Part shown: positions 22,535 through 34,023 of the stretch, piece after piece
Position numbering within the stretch: the first letter of the stretch is position 1
Layout: each line of letters opens with the position of its first letter
Assembly (NCBI RefSeq): GCF_950295315.1
Contig: NC_080162.1
Span: 67,927,760-67,991,759, forward strand
DNA from: Erinaceus europaeus
Lineage: Eukaryota > Chordata > Mammalia > Eulipotyphla > Erinaceidae
Direction: 5' to 3'
Length of the DNA: 64,000 nucleotides
Position numbers and translations under genes: made by a program
The notes under the pieces: generated by a model
Seen by the model: the letters and a program-made list of their open reading frames with translations, nothing else
What the model was told of the DNA's origin: nothing
Database searches by the model: none

Positions 22535-23379
22535 CTAACGACACCCACAACCCTCCACAACCATGTCTTGATAGTTCTTTAATACAACCTTTTCATTTTC
22601 ATCAAGGTACAGCATGGAGATAGCACTGAGTTCCGTTGGGACACAGCATGCCTTAGGAATCTTAGCGTTAACTGAATTAACTAACGTCTGAACAATGGCA
22701 TGATTAGTGGAGTTCAGGTGATCAGCCAGGGGAAAAGGGCATTCCCCATGGCAGTAAAAGGCATGATACCCGGGAGGGGCTACAATCCAGTCATTCCACC
22801 CCACATCACTGAAGTCCACATACAAAGGGTGTCTCTTGCAGCTGGATTTAAGGCGTTTCCTCTGTTTGTGTTTTGCTTGACGCTTTTCTCTTTTGTGGAG
22901 AGGATGTCCTTTCCCATCATGGCCAAATGTTACTAGCAAGGGCCTTATTTGTGACCAGCTGTGTTCATCTTGGTGCAAAGACCTGCTAATCCTAACGTGT
23001 CTCTTGGAGACACTTTGGTTCTCCTCTAAGTGGGCCACTTCCACCATAAATCCATGGTTGGTAATTCCCTGTGCAGTCCACCTCATCACAGCAGGAGTGA
23101 CGTCAAAACTCTCCCACCTGCTTGCATTCTGATTCACCAATCTGGTGTCCAAAAGTCTGGTCACGGGAAACTTTGAGGTGGCTGTTGCAGGTTTTAAAAT
23201 TTCATAAATATTAATTCGATGATGGAAACTGCTATTGTTTTCCAAAGGTTCCTGCATCTGTTCCCGAAAAACCTGAAGTTCTGCTGAGGTGATAAACTCC
23301 TCGGTGGGGATAGAAGTTAAATTAAAGAAAAATCGCCGGGTTGTTTTTCCACTCATTTCTGGCAGTTCTTCCAAAGATT
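22535..23379 (-). CDS. BMP2: BMP2 coding exon 3 (rest of prodomain, furin site, mature ligand)
   Basis: Second coding part of BMP2, 845 nt, residues 115-395, ending in TAG at 22537-22535. It joins exon 2 in phase 1 at the acceptor AAATTAG/AATCTT, restoring the [11 protein letters not shown] junction. The prodomain runs to about residue 281 and ends in the proprotein convertase site REKR (278-281). The mature ligand is residues 282-395 (114 residues). It starts with the basic heparin-binding stretch QAKHKQRKR and carries the seven cystine-knot cysteines (295, 324, 328, 359, 360, 392, 394), including the one for the interchain disulfide, and ends VEGCGCR. Sequons are at N134, N162/N163, N199 and N337. 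The motifs [20 protein letters not shown] and [20 protein letters not shown] separate BMP2 from BMP4. The frame is intact. One unusual change is Ala353, where I recall Ser in human. Confidence 0.98.
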
Positions 23380-25632
23380 CTAATTTGATATAAAAAGGTG
23401 GGGGGGGGGAGAAGAAAACTCATTCAGTAAGATAAGTAATGACAATCTGATTACAAGTGAGAATTGGCAATTTCATTTTAGAGTTTGATTTAATATATGC
23501 AGAAGTTGCAAATGGGAAATAAAAATTTCCTCTTGAGATACTAAGGAGTTTCTTTCTTCCAATAGATTTATGTCAACATGCATACTATGAAACCGACATT
23601 CTTGATTGTTATGTTTCTAATCCGATATATGAATACTACTTCCAGGTGGTTATAGTAAGGGTGAGGGGAGTAGTGGTGAAGCACTTCTATGGAATTCACA
23701 GACTTTGGGGGGAGGGGAGTCAACACTATAGTTAGGAGAGGCCTAATGAGTGAGAATTTAAGGAAATTATTGCATTTCTTAAAAAGGAAAAGGCTTTAAT
23801 GTCAATCCTTTAAGCAGTATTTTAAAACATCACTCTGCAATTTAGATGATTTACAAATCTTGATATACAGATTTCAGTTTCCTAATTAAAGACTCTGAAA
23901 CTCAACATCAATGATGACATTTTGCAAAGTACACCCTACTATTTTACTCTAAAACCCAGAGACAAAGGCACTTATGGGGATGTACTTTGGAAATGTTAAG
24001 GGTGGTACTAGGACACTGTACTACTTAACGGCAGACAATTTCAAGAGAGATAAATTCCCAACTATTGTCTGTCCTCTCACCTCCTTATGACCTAACCAAA
24101 ATATCAAAATCTATAAGCTTCAGGATACATGCAAAACAAACCCATAAAATACTTACAAAAATAATGTGATACTCATGGTACACAGCATAAATCTTTTCCT
24201 ATTATGAAATAATCACTCTACCTTTTATAATCATCATTTCAAAATATCTGTTTTTATTAACTCTGCATAAAAGTTCTATCTGGCATAAAATTCTTCTATT
24301 TCACTTTCAAGGAGTAAGTACAATTTTCTAAGCAAAGCCAAGTCACAGTATCTTGAATGCCATAGTTGTAAGTCACCAAAGTACATAGGTTATCTAGATT
24401 TGAGAGATTTTGGGTTTCTTACATCTTTATCATATCCTGCTATTTCACTGTCAAGAAAATTCATCTGCTTTTAGATTCCAGTCTATTTGGCCAGTACCAT
24501 GCCATCATCATATTAAGGATATTGTATTTTTATGACTGCATTCTCTAAAATTACACAACTATAAGTTATTCACAAGATTTAGATGCCTTAGCAAAGGGGA
24601 ATTGCTTCAGATCACCCACACTGTAAATAAAAGCAACAATCATCCTTACAAGTTAAGTGTAAGCACTGAGTTAAAAAAACAGCAGTTTACAAAACTATTA
24701 ATACTTTCACAGAACCCTGCTCAATCTTTAATATTCACACACAACACCTAGGGCACCTTAATCTTCATATTGCAGTTTCTGATTCAGTGGCCCCAAAGGG
24801 GACCTTGAACTCAGCATTTCTAGCAAGTTCTCAGTTGAAGTAACTAACTCTGAGGGCTGGCTGACTGCTCCTTGAATGTCAAAATTGCGAATGATGCTTT
24901 TCACATTCAAGATTAAATTGCTAGGAACATATTTTCAAATGCTCTGTTTGTAAAATAATGTAAAAGTGAGTAGAAGAACCATGAGTGCTAGCTAAGAAGT
25001 AAGCAATGAGGCCACCCACACAAAAAATCACTAAAGCTCATCTTCTAGGACACAGACTATCAAGCCAAGATGTATGCCCCCATGGTTCCCTCCTCATGCT
25101 TGCTAATCCACAACTGCAGGAAATGCCCCTCAGGACCCTTCCACGTCATATAACCCACTGGGAGCTAATGGTAGTTCAGGTCAGGCACTGCTTTTAAAAT
25201 GATCCTCCTGTTAATTGAACAAGGATCTCTCTCAGTAGCTCCAAACATGTATTAAGGATTGCACTGAGTTTTCTCTCTCCTGCTCCCCCTCCCTCCCTCT
25301 CTCTTTTTGCATCCAGTAGCCCTACTTTTGATAAAGACCATTATTTTTTAGCAGAAGTCAACAGATACTTGAGAAAATAAAAGTGAGGCAAAAATCAGCA
25401 GCCTCTTCAGATCCCAGTGACACAAAGCCAGACCTGCACCTTACTTGCTAAATTATCTGAAACCAGTACACCTAGTAACATCTCCTTAACTGTTAAAGGG
25501 AAAAGGAAAAATACATTACACAAGCATGATAGTTGTATTAATTAAGGTGCCCAGAGAAACCACAACAGCAACAAGAACCCTGAATCGAAATCTTTAAATA
25601 AAAGGCACAGGTACACAGACAAATGGACAGGG

Positions 25633-25636
<4 letters not shown>

Positions 25637-25690
<54 letters not shown>
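25637..25690 (+). repeat. (AC)27 microsatellite in BMP2 intron 2
   Basis: Uninterrupted AC dinucleotides. Likely length-polymorphic. Confidence 0.97.
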
Positions 25691-25693
<3 letters not shown>

Positions 25694-26396
25694 CAGAGGA
25701 TGGCAATGAACAATCTCCAAGGTAATGAGACAGGTAGATGAAATGAAAACGAACACCCTAGCACATAAACTAAGCCACTAAGTCTTAGTGCTACCATTAA
25801 AAATTAAGGCATAAACAAGATATGTAAAATCAAACAATGCCTCTCCAAAAGATAAATATAGGATGAAATCCTATAAAATCATTACTGTTCCACAAGACCT
25901 GACCTATACAAACAGAATTTTTTAATGTGCTTCAAAATCTCAATGATGGTAAAAAGGACAAGCGCCTAGATACCTTAGTGAATAAGAGAAACATGCACAG
26001 TTAAGTAGTTACAGATACGTGAAGATCTTTCTCTAACCTTCCAGTTACATTTCAATCACTCTATTCCTTGAAGGACTCCTAACCCTCCTAAAATAAAGGC
26101 CTTCCTGATGACACAGACTCAGGTCACAGAGACAAATCACATGTTTACAGAAATCTTCAAACCCAGGCAGAAAAGTGCCCGAGTTTAGGACATCTACCAT
26201 CATTTTCAAAGACCTGCAAGGAAGCAGCATGATTATTATTTTTTATGAAAATCAAACCCTATATGAAATAAAGTAAATGAAATAATAATAAAAAAAAAAG
26301 CTGCAAGTTTTACCAGGACAAGTCTTGGGAGTTTGAAATTAAGGTGCATTTACCTAAGTAAGACATGATTATTGGAGGTCTATACAACGAATTCTT

Positions 26397-26588
26397 TTTT
26401 TAAAAAAAAAAAGTTTAAGTTTATTTATTTTATCTAATAGAACAGAGAGAAATTGAGAAGGAGGGAGTGATTGATAGTGAGGGAGAGAGAGAACGATAGA
26501 CATCTGAAGCCCTGCTTCACTACTTGTGAACCGGGGCCCTTGTGCACGGTAACACAAGCACTCAACCAGTTGTGCCACTGCCTGGTCC
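26397..26588 (-). mobile_element. tRNA-derived SINE (medium type) in BMP2 intron 2
   Basis: GAACAGAGAGAAATTGAGAA, CCTGCTTCACTACTTGTGAA, then a head ending GCCTGGTCCC. The flanks TACAACGAATTCT and TACAATTAATTCT suggest a partly mutated target duplication. Same orientation as BMP2. Confidence 0.85.
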
Positions 26589-28742
26589 CTACAATTAATT
26601 CTCTATAAATAATTCTTGTGGAGTAATCTGGACTTGCCAAGGAATTTAAGGATTTTGGTCTACTGCAAGACCTGGAATCCTGAAAATCTAGTTTCTTAAT
26701 AAATAGATGAAGTTATGATTAAATATGAGTGAAAATAGAGAAAAATAAGGCAATAATGACATCGAACCTCTCCTCCAAAAGGGAAGTTTTAAGTTAATCT
26801 ATACTCTGTCAAATATTTATCTCTATCAAAATAATCTAAAAGATGAGGTTAAACACTCAGCCAGTTTAGATGCATTCTGACCTCCTCATGTACAGATCAG
26901 TAGAGAATGTGACATTAAAACAAGTCATCACCAGAATGACAGCTAGTGTGCAGAATGGTATTTTTTATTAATTATTTTTTTAACCAGGTCTGCCATGAAA
27001 AACTTTATGTACATTGTCCCAAGATAAGCTGACTGAAGAGTAAATTGGCATGATCTCCATTTTGGAATAATGAAATAATTGTAGCTCAGAGAAGTCTCAG
27101 AACTTTCTCCTAAATCACAGATATAATAAACAAAGAGCAGAGTTACAAACTTGAATCCAATACAGTTCCTCAGCTTCTGGCCACTAGACGGCACTACCTA
27201 ACTTAGGGGAGGAGTGGAAACCACTAGGGAGACTTACAGTTAGCACAATGGTAACTATAAGATGAGTTCCCAACAACAGAGATATTTACCCAGGTATGGT
27301 AGAGAGAGCAGACAGAATTGAGCAGAAATATAAACTGGCATAATTCATTCAAATATGTAGATTTTGTTTGGAGTGACTGATATTTTAATGGTTACCTTTT
27401 CATTCTGAATATAATGAGTTAAGTGACAATTTACAAACTAAAGTTGTTCATTAAGACAACAAGTACAAAATCTAGATCTATTCTAGCAAATAAGGCTGGA
27501 AATCACACCTTGAAATAAAATAAATGTTGCTAAGAGTCACAAACAATAGTTTCTAGATTACTGAGCAAATCAATAAACATGCCAAGGAGATTTTAAAAAG
27601 TAGATAACAAAAAGTTAAAAGTAATCTGTCTAAAAATAACAGAGCTAATGGCAACTTAAGAAAAAAGTCATAGTTGTTCATCACCACTAAACCTGACTTG
27701 GCCTCTACCTACACTCAGCCCGTCATACTGTCCTCTGATTACTTAGTGAAATGCACAAAGGAAAACGTGAAAACAGACAAGACAGGTCAATTAGGATTGA
27801 TCAAGAGATAACAAAAAGGAACCACCAAAAAAAAAAAAAAGAGGGCTGTGTCATAAAACATTAATGTAAGAACTGTCAGTTGGTACCAAAACTTCCTTCT
27901 CTACAAGGCACGTGCCACGCCAAAGGGGATAGGTGCTCAGCTACTAGGGCCTTCTGTGATCACTGAAATGGTTGGGAGCATGCACTGTGTGGTTATTCCC
28001 TTCAAGTACTCATGTATCCAAATCCTTTGAATGCAATGAACTTTATGATGCATAGTCTCCTTCATAAAGAAGCTGTCATTTCTTCTATTTCCCTACTCCA
28101 TAGATACTTTCATGATAATCACATTTGGACAAAAGGGTCAACCACTATTTCAAATCTTTATTCATAAGGCAAATGATTCAGCTACTCCATCCAAAAAGAA
28201 AAAATATTCTTCAGAACTTCAAGAGTAAGCACCAGGTCTTATAGATTCCAATCTGATAGAAAAGCAAAAAGATTTTTCCAGGGCCAATGAAGTCAATCAA
28301 TTTCAATGTGCTTTTAAGTACAGCAACACAAAACATTTTTTGCACATGGCGAAATGATAGCCCTATCCTTAGCAGTTTTGAAAAGTCTATATAGGTGAGA
28401 CTCCTTTGTCTGACTATGAAAAAAAAAAAAGTCTTTGTAGTGCTGGGCTCACACTATTAGAAGCCATTATAGAAAAGACTGAAGGAAGGTTTAATAGTAA
28501 CTCACAATTTTATCTCAAATCGCCTACTGTATGACCACATATCTTCATATACTGATCTAAAAAAACCCTTTAACATAACTTTGCTTTTATAAAATCATGC
28601 AGATCTCACACACAAATAAAGTTTACAGATAATTCTTGTAATCAGATACTTTGGTCCAAATAAATGTCCACTAATAATGTATGAGTCAAATCCTATGCTT
28701 AAAACAGTAGCTTTAACAATATGATTTATTAAAAGATTTTCT

Positions 28743-28900
28743 AGGGGCCATGTCAGTAGGATGGCAATTTTTATCATGTGTGAGGCTCTGGGTTCAAACC
28801 CTAGCACCACATGAGAAGCCCCATGGTATCAGAATCCCCATGGACAGTGAAGCAGTGCTATGATGTCTCTCTTTCTTTACTCTCTACAGAATAAAAAGAA
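28743..28900 (+). mobile_element. tRNA-derived SINE (CAGTGCTGTGGTGTCT-like type) in BMP2 intron 2
   Basis: Degenerate copy with B-box-like GGGTTCAAACCCTAGC and GTGAAGCAGTGCTATGATGT. Antisense to BMP2. Confidence 0.65.
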
Positions 28901-30940
28901 TGAAGAAATTGGTCTGGAAGTAGGGGTCTCATGAAGACACAAGCTACATCACAAAATGGTAAAATTAGTTTTCTAGTGGCATACACACACAAAAATTATT
29001 ATAAAACACAAACCTTGGGCTATACAACAATGGTTTTGCAAAAGTACAGTATGTAGTATAATGGGGATAGACTAATCATGACAAGAAAGATGTGCTGAAA
29101 TTTGGAAAAATTACATAACATTTTTCTTGTCATCTAATTGCACTGAGACCTGAAATTATTGCAAGCTTATTTTGAGCAAATTGTTAACTATTAGAGAAAT
29201 GAAGGGAAATAAATGTACAAACTTCATTGATCGGAATCCTCTCACACAACTGAATGACCTAGGTATTGGCTAATTTAGATATCCTTCCTGAGTAATCTCT
29301 TATTGTTATTTTGGTTTGTTTTAAGAAACAAATCTTACTGAATTAAAAATAAAGAATGGGTGTCATGTTACATTTCCAAGAGAGGTAGCTGAAATATTGG
29401 CTGTTGCAAAGTCATGATGTGTTTTTCTATGCAAAAATGGGCCATAACTTTTCCAATAACCCGATAGCTTTCTTGTTACTTTTTTTTTATCTAGGAAATC
29501 AATTCTACTGCACATCAACTGGGAATAATAAGCTAGATCTAGAGTCACCACAAAGTTACAATGACAACATACATGAAAAACATGTCTCCATGAGACAAGT
29601 AAGCTTCCAGTAGATGAATGCTGAAGGAACAGAGATACTATTTCCTTATAAAATATGATTTTTCTGGCGGAGAGCCCCACTTAGAAATGTGCTTGAAAAA
29701 AATGAATTACCAGTTTAGAGTCCTTTTATGATATATGGTTGCCTTGACGAAGCTACTTTTTGCTAAGTGATCTGTCTTTCATACTTCTCACTAACAAGCA
29801 TTAACCTCGACATCTGAAGTCATCCCTTACACAGGGAGTAAATGCCTGACATTTTCTGATATGTTTACAATGGAGAGCAAATTTCCACTTAAAATTGACA
29901 GGGCAAAGCAACAAATGAAAGAGGGAACTTCACTCCCAGCTCTCCAGTAGTTTACAAGCAGTTGCCCTGTAATACACAACTTTATACCCTTCTCTAGAAC
30001 TCGAACTCGAACTCAACCTTAAGTAATGAGGCAAAGGGGCGAGTAAGGAACAACTGTGGAACAAGTTTTCCACTAATCGCTCTAGGAACTTGGTGGGCAC
30101 AACAGACCTCAAAAGCTGCTCTAAATTCGCTAAATGCCTTTCTGATGAAACAAGCAGAAATATCCTACCTTAGAAAAACCACATCCAGTATCATTTAAAA
30201 AAAAATCACTTTTCAATGCACATGAAGAAAAACAGACAGCTGCTGCAAAGGCTTTTATCTGAAGGCTTGTCTTCTCTCTACTCTGAAGTTCATCTCAGAT
30301 TTAAGCACAAGACAAAAAAAGTCATTGTAGAAACGGTAAAGATTGATTGTGGAACTGATCTCCCACAACAGGGGTCCAAAATCTTCCAAACTTAGCCCTG
30401 ATCAACTGTAAATTAGAAGGATTTGTGGTCTCTAGACTTTTCCAGTAGTCTCTCTCTCTAAAACGCCTGCCCCTTGCCCTGTCTAGCCTGAATTGCTGGC
30501 TTAAGCAGGAGGAGCAGATTTATACAGCAAGGCATTTCAGATTTCAGGAGAGCCCAATCTAACTCTCTCATTCCTTCACTCTCTCCTTCTCCCCTAAGGA
30601 ATTCTTGCAGTTTTAGCTGACTGTAGGGGTATGCTTTTCTGTTTTTTCCCCATCCCTTGATTTCCCTCCAGTTCTCAAGAGGAGTGGCTTTTATGACTGC
30701 TAGCCAGGAAAAGGGTGCAGATTTACCACCGGGGAATCCCTGGCTCCCCCCAACCGTCACACAGGCAGAACTGTGAAGTTCTGAAAGGTCCTTAACGGAG
30801 GCACAGAAATGGAAATGGCTTTGGGAAATGGCCCAGGCCACGCTTCCCTTGCAGGGATGCCTGCAGCCCGCCCGTGGCTGGGCGCTTCGCGCGCTGACTC
30901 CCCGCCCCCGGCCCCGCCCCTCCCGGGCTCCCGGCCTCAC

Positions 30941-31283
30941 CTTCGTGGTGGAAGCTGCGCACCGTGTTGGCGCGGCTGGCCGCCCTCTCCAGCCGGTGGT
31001 CCGGGGCCGGCGCGCCCGGCTGGCCCGAGTGCCTGCGGTACAGGTCCAGCATGTAGGGGGGCACCACGGCGTTCCTGCTGGGGGTGGGTCTCTGCTTCAG
31101 GCCGAACATGCTGAGCAGCCGCAACTCGAACTCGCTCAGGATGTCGTCCGAAGACTGGGACGAGGAGCGGCCCGTGGACGCCGCGAACTTCCTCCGGCCG
31201 AGCTCGGGAACGAGGCCGGCCGCGCCGCCCAGGAGGACCTGGGGAAGCAGCAACGCTAGAAGACAGCGGGTCCCGGCCACCAT
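30941..31283 (-). CDS. BMP2: BMP2 coding exon 2 (signal peptide and start of prodomain)
   Basis: First coding part of bone morphogenetic protein 2, a secreted TGF-beta superfamily ligand that drives bone, cartilage, heart and limb development through BMP type I and II receptors and SMAD1/5/8. It holds 343 nt, giving residues 1-114 plus the first base of codon 115. Residues 1-23 form a hydrophobic signal peptide (MVAGTRCLLALLLPQVLLGG then AAG). The prodomain follows, with the BMP2 landmarks SEFELRLLSMFGLKQRPTPS and PPYMLDLYRRHSG. The ATG at 31283 sits in a strong context (A at -3, G at +4), seven bases after the splice acceptor CTACAG/GTCGACC. The exon ends GAAG/GTGAGG at 30941, a consensus donor, phase 1. 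From memory of human BMP2 it lacks one alanine of the AAA run near residue 34, giving 395 rather than 396 residues overall. Confidence 0.97.
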
Positions 31284-31290
31284 GGTCGAC

Positions 31291-31777
31291 CTGTAGACAG
31301 GGCCGACGTGAGTCGCTGAGTACCCCGCCCAGCCCTCTTTCCTCCAGAACCCCCAGTCCCTGCTCGCAACTTGGGCCCTTTGCCGCCTCCTCCTCCTGAG
31401 TGCCCATCAGGCTTGCAGTGTTCATCTGCCCGAATACTTCAGTACTTCAGTGTCTGAAACTCGAATGTGTCAAGCGTATAAGGTCTTCACTTTCTGAACT
31501 AGACAACTTCTCCCTCCTACCCTGGCAACCTCGATCTCTCAGACATGATTTGCCCACCACCCCTCACCAGTGTCAATGACTGTCACATCCCCCCGCTTCC
31601 CCCCCCCCCATGACTAGCGCTGACAGCTGGTGCAGAGAACTTGGGGCAACCACCTCCCGGTCTGACACTCTTCTCTCAGGACCCTAAACAAAACCCAAAA
31701 CAGAGCTTGCACATAAACATTCACGAATGGTGCATGTGACTTCCTTAAAGGAACAGTATAGAACTTCCTGATTCATA

Positions 31778-31826
<49 letters not shown>

Positions 31827-32630
31827 CAAAACTCAAGACACAGTAAACTCAAAACGTCACAACTTTAGAAGCTCGCTGCCACCTGTGGCCTCTAGCCTAG
31901 AAGTTTCCAACCTAGAAGGTCTCCGGTCTAGATTCCCGTACTACCTGCTGACCCCCCACATTCCACCCCTGCCCCCAACAGTCACGCGACACGCGTATAT
32001 CCTTGAAATCAGGAAAACAAGCAAATAAATAATCAATGGCTAATAACTACTAGTGTACGTATCAAGTCAGAGTGACAGTGAAGTACTGTCCAGTCCCCTC
32101 ATTCCTGGAAACAAAACCTTTTTTTTTCCTTCCTAACACTGCCCACTGGAGGACCAAGCTCCTCCGTTGAGAAGAAATGCAGGTTCCCCTCCAGGATAAA
32201 CCAGGATAAAGTTCTCTCCCTTCTCTCTCCCCCTCTCCCAACCTCCCCCCCCCCACCCCGGCTTTGCAGACTGGCGACTAACGGGTGAATCCAGGGGCCA
32301 CCCTCTCAGAGATTTCTTTGCTTATTCCGTTTTTTTTTTTTTAATTCTTTTTCAATCATCTGAGTGTTAACAGCCCTAATAAAATACCGGAGAGTGGAGA
32401 GAGGAGGGGCGGAGGAGTGCGGGCCAGGAGGGCGAAGCCCTGCCGGGCTGGCAGGACCCGGGGAGCCCCGGGGACCCGGCCGCACGTGCAGCAGGAGGGG
32501 GCTGTGTTTACGTCCCGCCCGCCCGCCCGCCCGCCGCGCCCGGACAGGATCGCTAGTCAAGCCGCGCCGCCCCGCGCCGCCGGGGACCCCGGCACCCACC
32601 CAACCCCCACCTTGGCCCCACCATCTCTAC
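31291..32630 (-). other. BMP2: BMP2 intron 1
   Basis: 1340-nt intron between the non-coding exon and the start-codon exon, with donor GTAGAG at 32630 and acceptor CTACAG at 31291. It contains a (CT)n/(CA)n microsatellite at about 31783-31826, a C-run near 31600-31610 and a T-run at 32330-32342. No SINE or other repeat was recognised inside it. Confidence 0.85.
31783..31826 (+). repeat. (CT)n(CA)n microsatellite in BMP2 intron 1
   Basis: CT dinucleotides followed directly by AC dinucleotides. Confidence 0.95.
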
Positions 32631-32632
32631 CT

Positions 32633-32695
32633 TTAGGAGACCGCAGACCGTCTAAGAAGCACGCGGCGACACGTCCATTGAAAGAACCTCCACAT
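32633..32695 (-). CDS. upstream ORF in BMP2 leader, 20 codons
   Basis: A short ORF starts at ATG 32695 and stops at TAA 32635-32633, two bases before the exon 1 donor. The peptide would begin MWRFFQW. Its start context is weak (T at -3, T at +4), so most ribosomes should scan past it. From memory, the human leader keeps the same start, frame and stop. It overlaps the next uORF in another frame. There is no direct evidence that it is translated. Confidence 0.4.
   Translation of the reverse strand: MWRFFQWTCRRVLLRRSAVS
32652..32678 (-). CDS. upstream ORF in BMP2 leader, 8 codons
   Basis: Mini-ORF with ATG at 32678 and TAG at 32654-32652, encoding MDVSPRAS. It lies inside the 20-codon uORF but in a different frame. 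The context is middling (T at -3, G at +4). The same eight-residue peptide is present in the human leader as I recall it. If translated it could tune re-initiation at the BMP2 ATG. Confidence 0.4.
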   Translation of the reverse strand: MDVSPRAS

Positions 32696-33816
32696 GGAAA
32701 AAGCTCTGGCCGAGAGACCTGGCGCGGCGACCCGGCTCCCTTCCTTTGCAGCCGCCGCCTCCGCCGCCCTGATGCCGGCCGGTAAGTCCTTCTCCTCCCG
32801 CGGGGAAGCTGAGCCTCGGGGTCGCGGGCGGCGCGGGGAAGGAGGCGCTGCGGGGTTCCGAGGCGGCGAGGTTGCGTCCCCCCGGGCGGGCGGGCTGGCG
32901 GGGAGGGGAGTTAAGTGAAGGCGCCGGCGCGAAGCCGGGGAAGCGCAAAGTTATTCTCCCTGCAAGTTCAAGAAGTCTCCAGCCAAGTGCTGACACACAA
33001 GAATAGCGAGCGAAGGGAGGAGTGCGGGGCAGGGAAGACAAGGGAAGAAGGAAAAGCTGGTGCTGTCGTCGTCCTCGGGGACCGGCGTCCCCGGGCCGCG
33101 TGGCTGGGCGCGGGACCTGCTGCGGGACGCGGGGGCCGAGGGTCGGGCGCTGCGCGCTAACCCCGCCGCGGCCCGAGACTCGGGACGGCCATCCAGGGCG
33201 ACGCCGGGTGCGGGCGAGGGCGCAGCGGCGATCTGGGTGCCGGGGCAGTCGCCCCCCCGCATCACTCTGCCTTCCTCCAGCGCAGCCCCATCAACGCCCG
33301 ACAGCTGCAGCCCCGGCGGTTGCGGCGCTCCGTCGTCCTCGGGCGCATTCTCCGGAGAGGCGACGCGAGTCCCGGGCCACCGAGGCGGGTGGCCGCGCTC
33401 TCCCCCTGGCTCCCCGAGCCCGCGGGCCAAGCTGCCGTGCCCTTCGCGGCCAGTCTGGGGGTCGTATCACTGCTCGGCCGGCGCGTCCCGGGCCTCCGAA
33501 CTCCGGCGGGAGGTGATCGGCATCGCGGAACTCGGCTCCCTGCTCCCGGCTCCCGGCTCCGCGGCGCTCAGCGCGCCGGCTCCCGGCTGTGGTGCGGCCC
33601 GGGCAGCCAAGGCCGAAGCGCAGTGACGCGCGGGGTCTGCGGCGCGCGGGGCCTCGGAGCCCCCAGCAGTGCTCGTGGCGCGTGCCCCGAGGAAGTCGTC
33701 GGAGCCGCCGGCGGAGGCTGTGGCTGCCTCTGTCCCGCGGCTGCTGCCAGTGCCGGGCGGCTTGTGGGAAGCGGAGCGGCGGGCAGAGCGCTGCGCTGCG
33801 AGGACACTCCGGAGGC

Positions 33817-33842
33817 GACGGCGGCGGCGGCGGCGGCGGCGC
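33817..33842 (+). repeat. GGC trinucleotide run at the BMP2 transcription start region
   Basis: Seven or more GGC units on the plus strand (GCC in the transcript sense), next to the predicted start site. Possibly length-variable. Confidence 0.8.
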
Positions 33843-33862
33843 CGTGGCGCGGCGCTCGCGGC

Positions 33863-33869
33863 TTTTAAA
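33863..33869 (-). promoter_or_regulatory. TATA-like element (TTTAAAA) of the BMP2 promoter
   Basis: On the minus strand the sequence reads CTTTAAAAGC inside otherwise GC-rich DNA. It stands upstream of exon 1 with the GCC-repeat about 25-50 bases downstream. Its position suggests it sets a start site near 33838. This is inferred from sequence only. Confidence 0.45.
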
Positions 33870-33944
33870 GAGGACGCCTCCTGCCCGCTCCCTCCCGGCT
33901 GAACACCTCCCCCTCGGTGGCGAGACTCCTGGGGATCCCCGAGC

Positions 33945-34023
33945 GGGCGGGAGCCGCGCGCGCGGGAGGGGGGGTGTGGACGCGGATCTGGGCAGCCGCG
34001 GCGGGGTGGGGCCGAGGGCGGGG
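33945..34023. promoter_or_regulatory. GC boxes upstream of BMP2
   Basis: GGGCGG at 33945-33950 and GGGCGGGG at 34016-34023 (plus strand) are consensus Sp/KLF sites 75-155 bases upstream of the TATA-like element. G-rich runs between them could also form quadruplexes. Function is inferred from position. Confidence 0.4.

Larger units (their letters stand above)
23380..30940 (-). other. BMP2: BMP2 intron 2
   Basis: 7561-nt phase 1 intron with donor GTGAGG and acceptor AAATTAG. The polypyrimidine tract holds a C homopolymer (23400-23409) followed by a T-rich stretch next to the acceptor. Recognised contents are a (CA)27 microsatellite, one antisense SINE (26397-26588) and one degenerate sense SINE (28743-28900). 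The rest, mainly 23.4-25.6 and 26.6-28.7 kb, is AT-rich unique sequence with no ORF of note. Confidence 0.85.
32631..33838 (-). other. BMP2: BMP2 non-coding exon 1 (5' UTR), 5' end approximate
   Basis: The 3' end is a clear donor, CCTAAAG/GTAGAG at 32631. The last roughly 60 bases, and a block near 32945-32990 containing GACTTCTTGAACTTGCAGGG in minus orientation, match the human BMP2 leader as I remember it, so this exon was recognised rather than only predicted. The 5' end is set by inference about 30 bases downstream of a TTTAAAA element at 33863-33869. BMP2 is known to use more than one start site, so shorter leaders are likely too. The exon is very GC-rich, contains a GCC-repeat near its 5' end, and has several upstream ATGs. 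Confidence 0.75.

Noticed and set aside
22700..23132. Plus-strand open frames across BMP2 exon 3
   Set aside because: They are antisense shadows of the conserved BMP2 coding sequence with no features of their own.
22535..23379. BMP4 rather than BMP2
   Set aside because: BMP2-specific segments (mature start [28 protein letters not shown]) are present. BMP4 has different residues at these places as I recall.
25637..25690. CRISPR-like regular repetition
   Set aside because: It and similar arrays are dinucleotide or tetranucleotide microsatellites in a mammalian genome. There are no spacers.
30458..30940. Minus-strand frame reading from exon 2 into intron 2
   Set aside because: It is read-through past a consensus GTGAGG donor. 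The frame that joins exon 3 gives the full known ligand.
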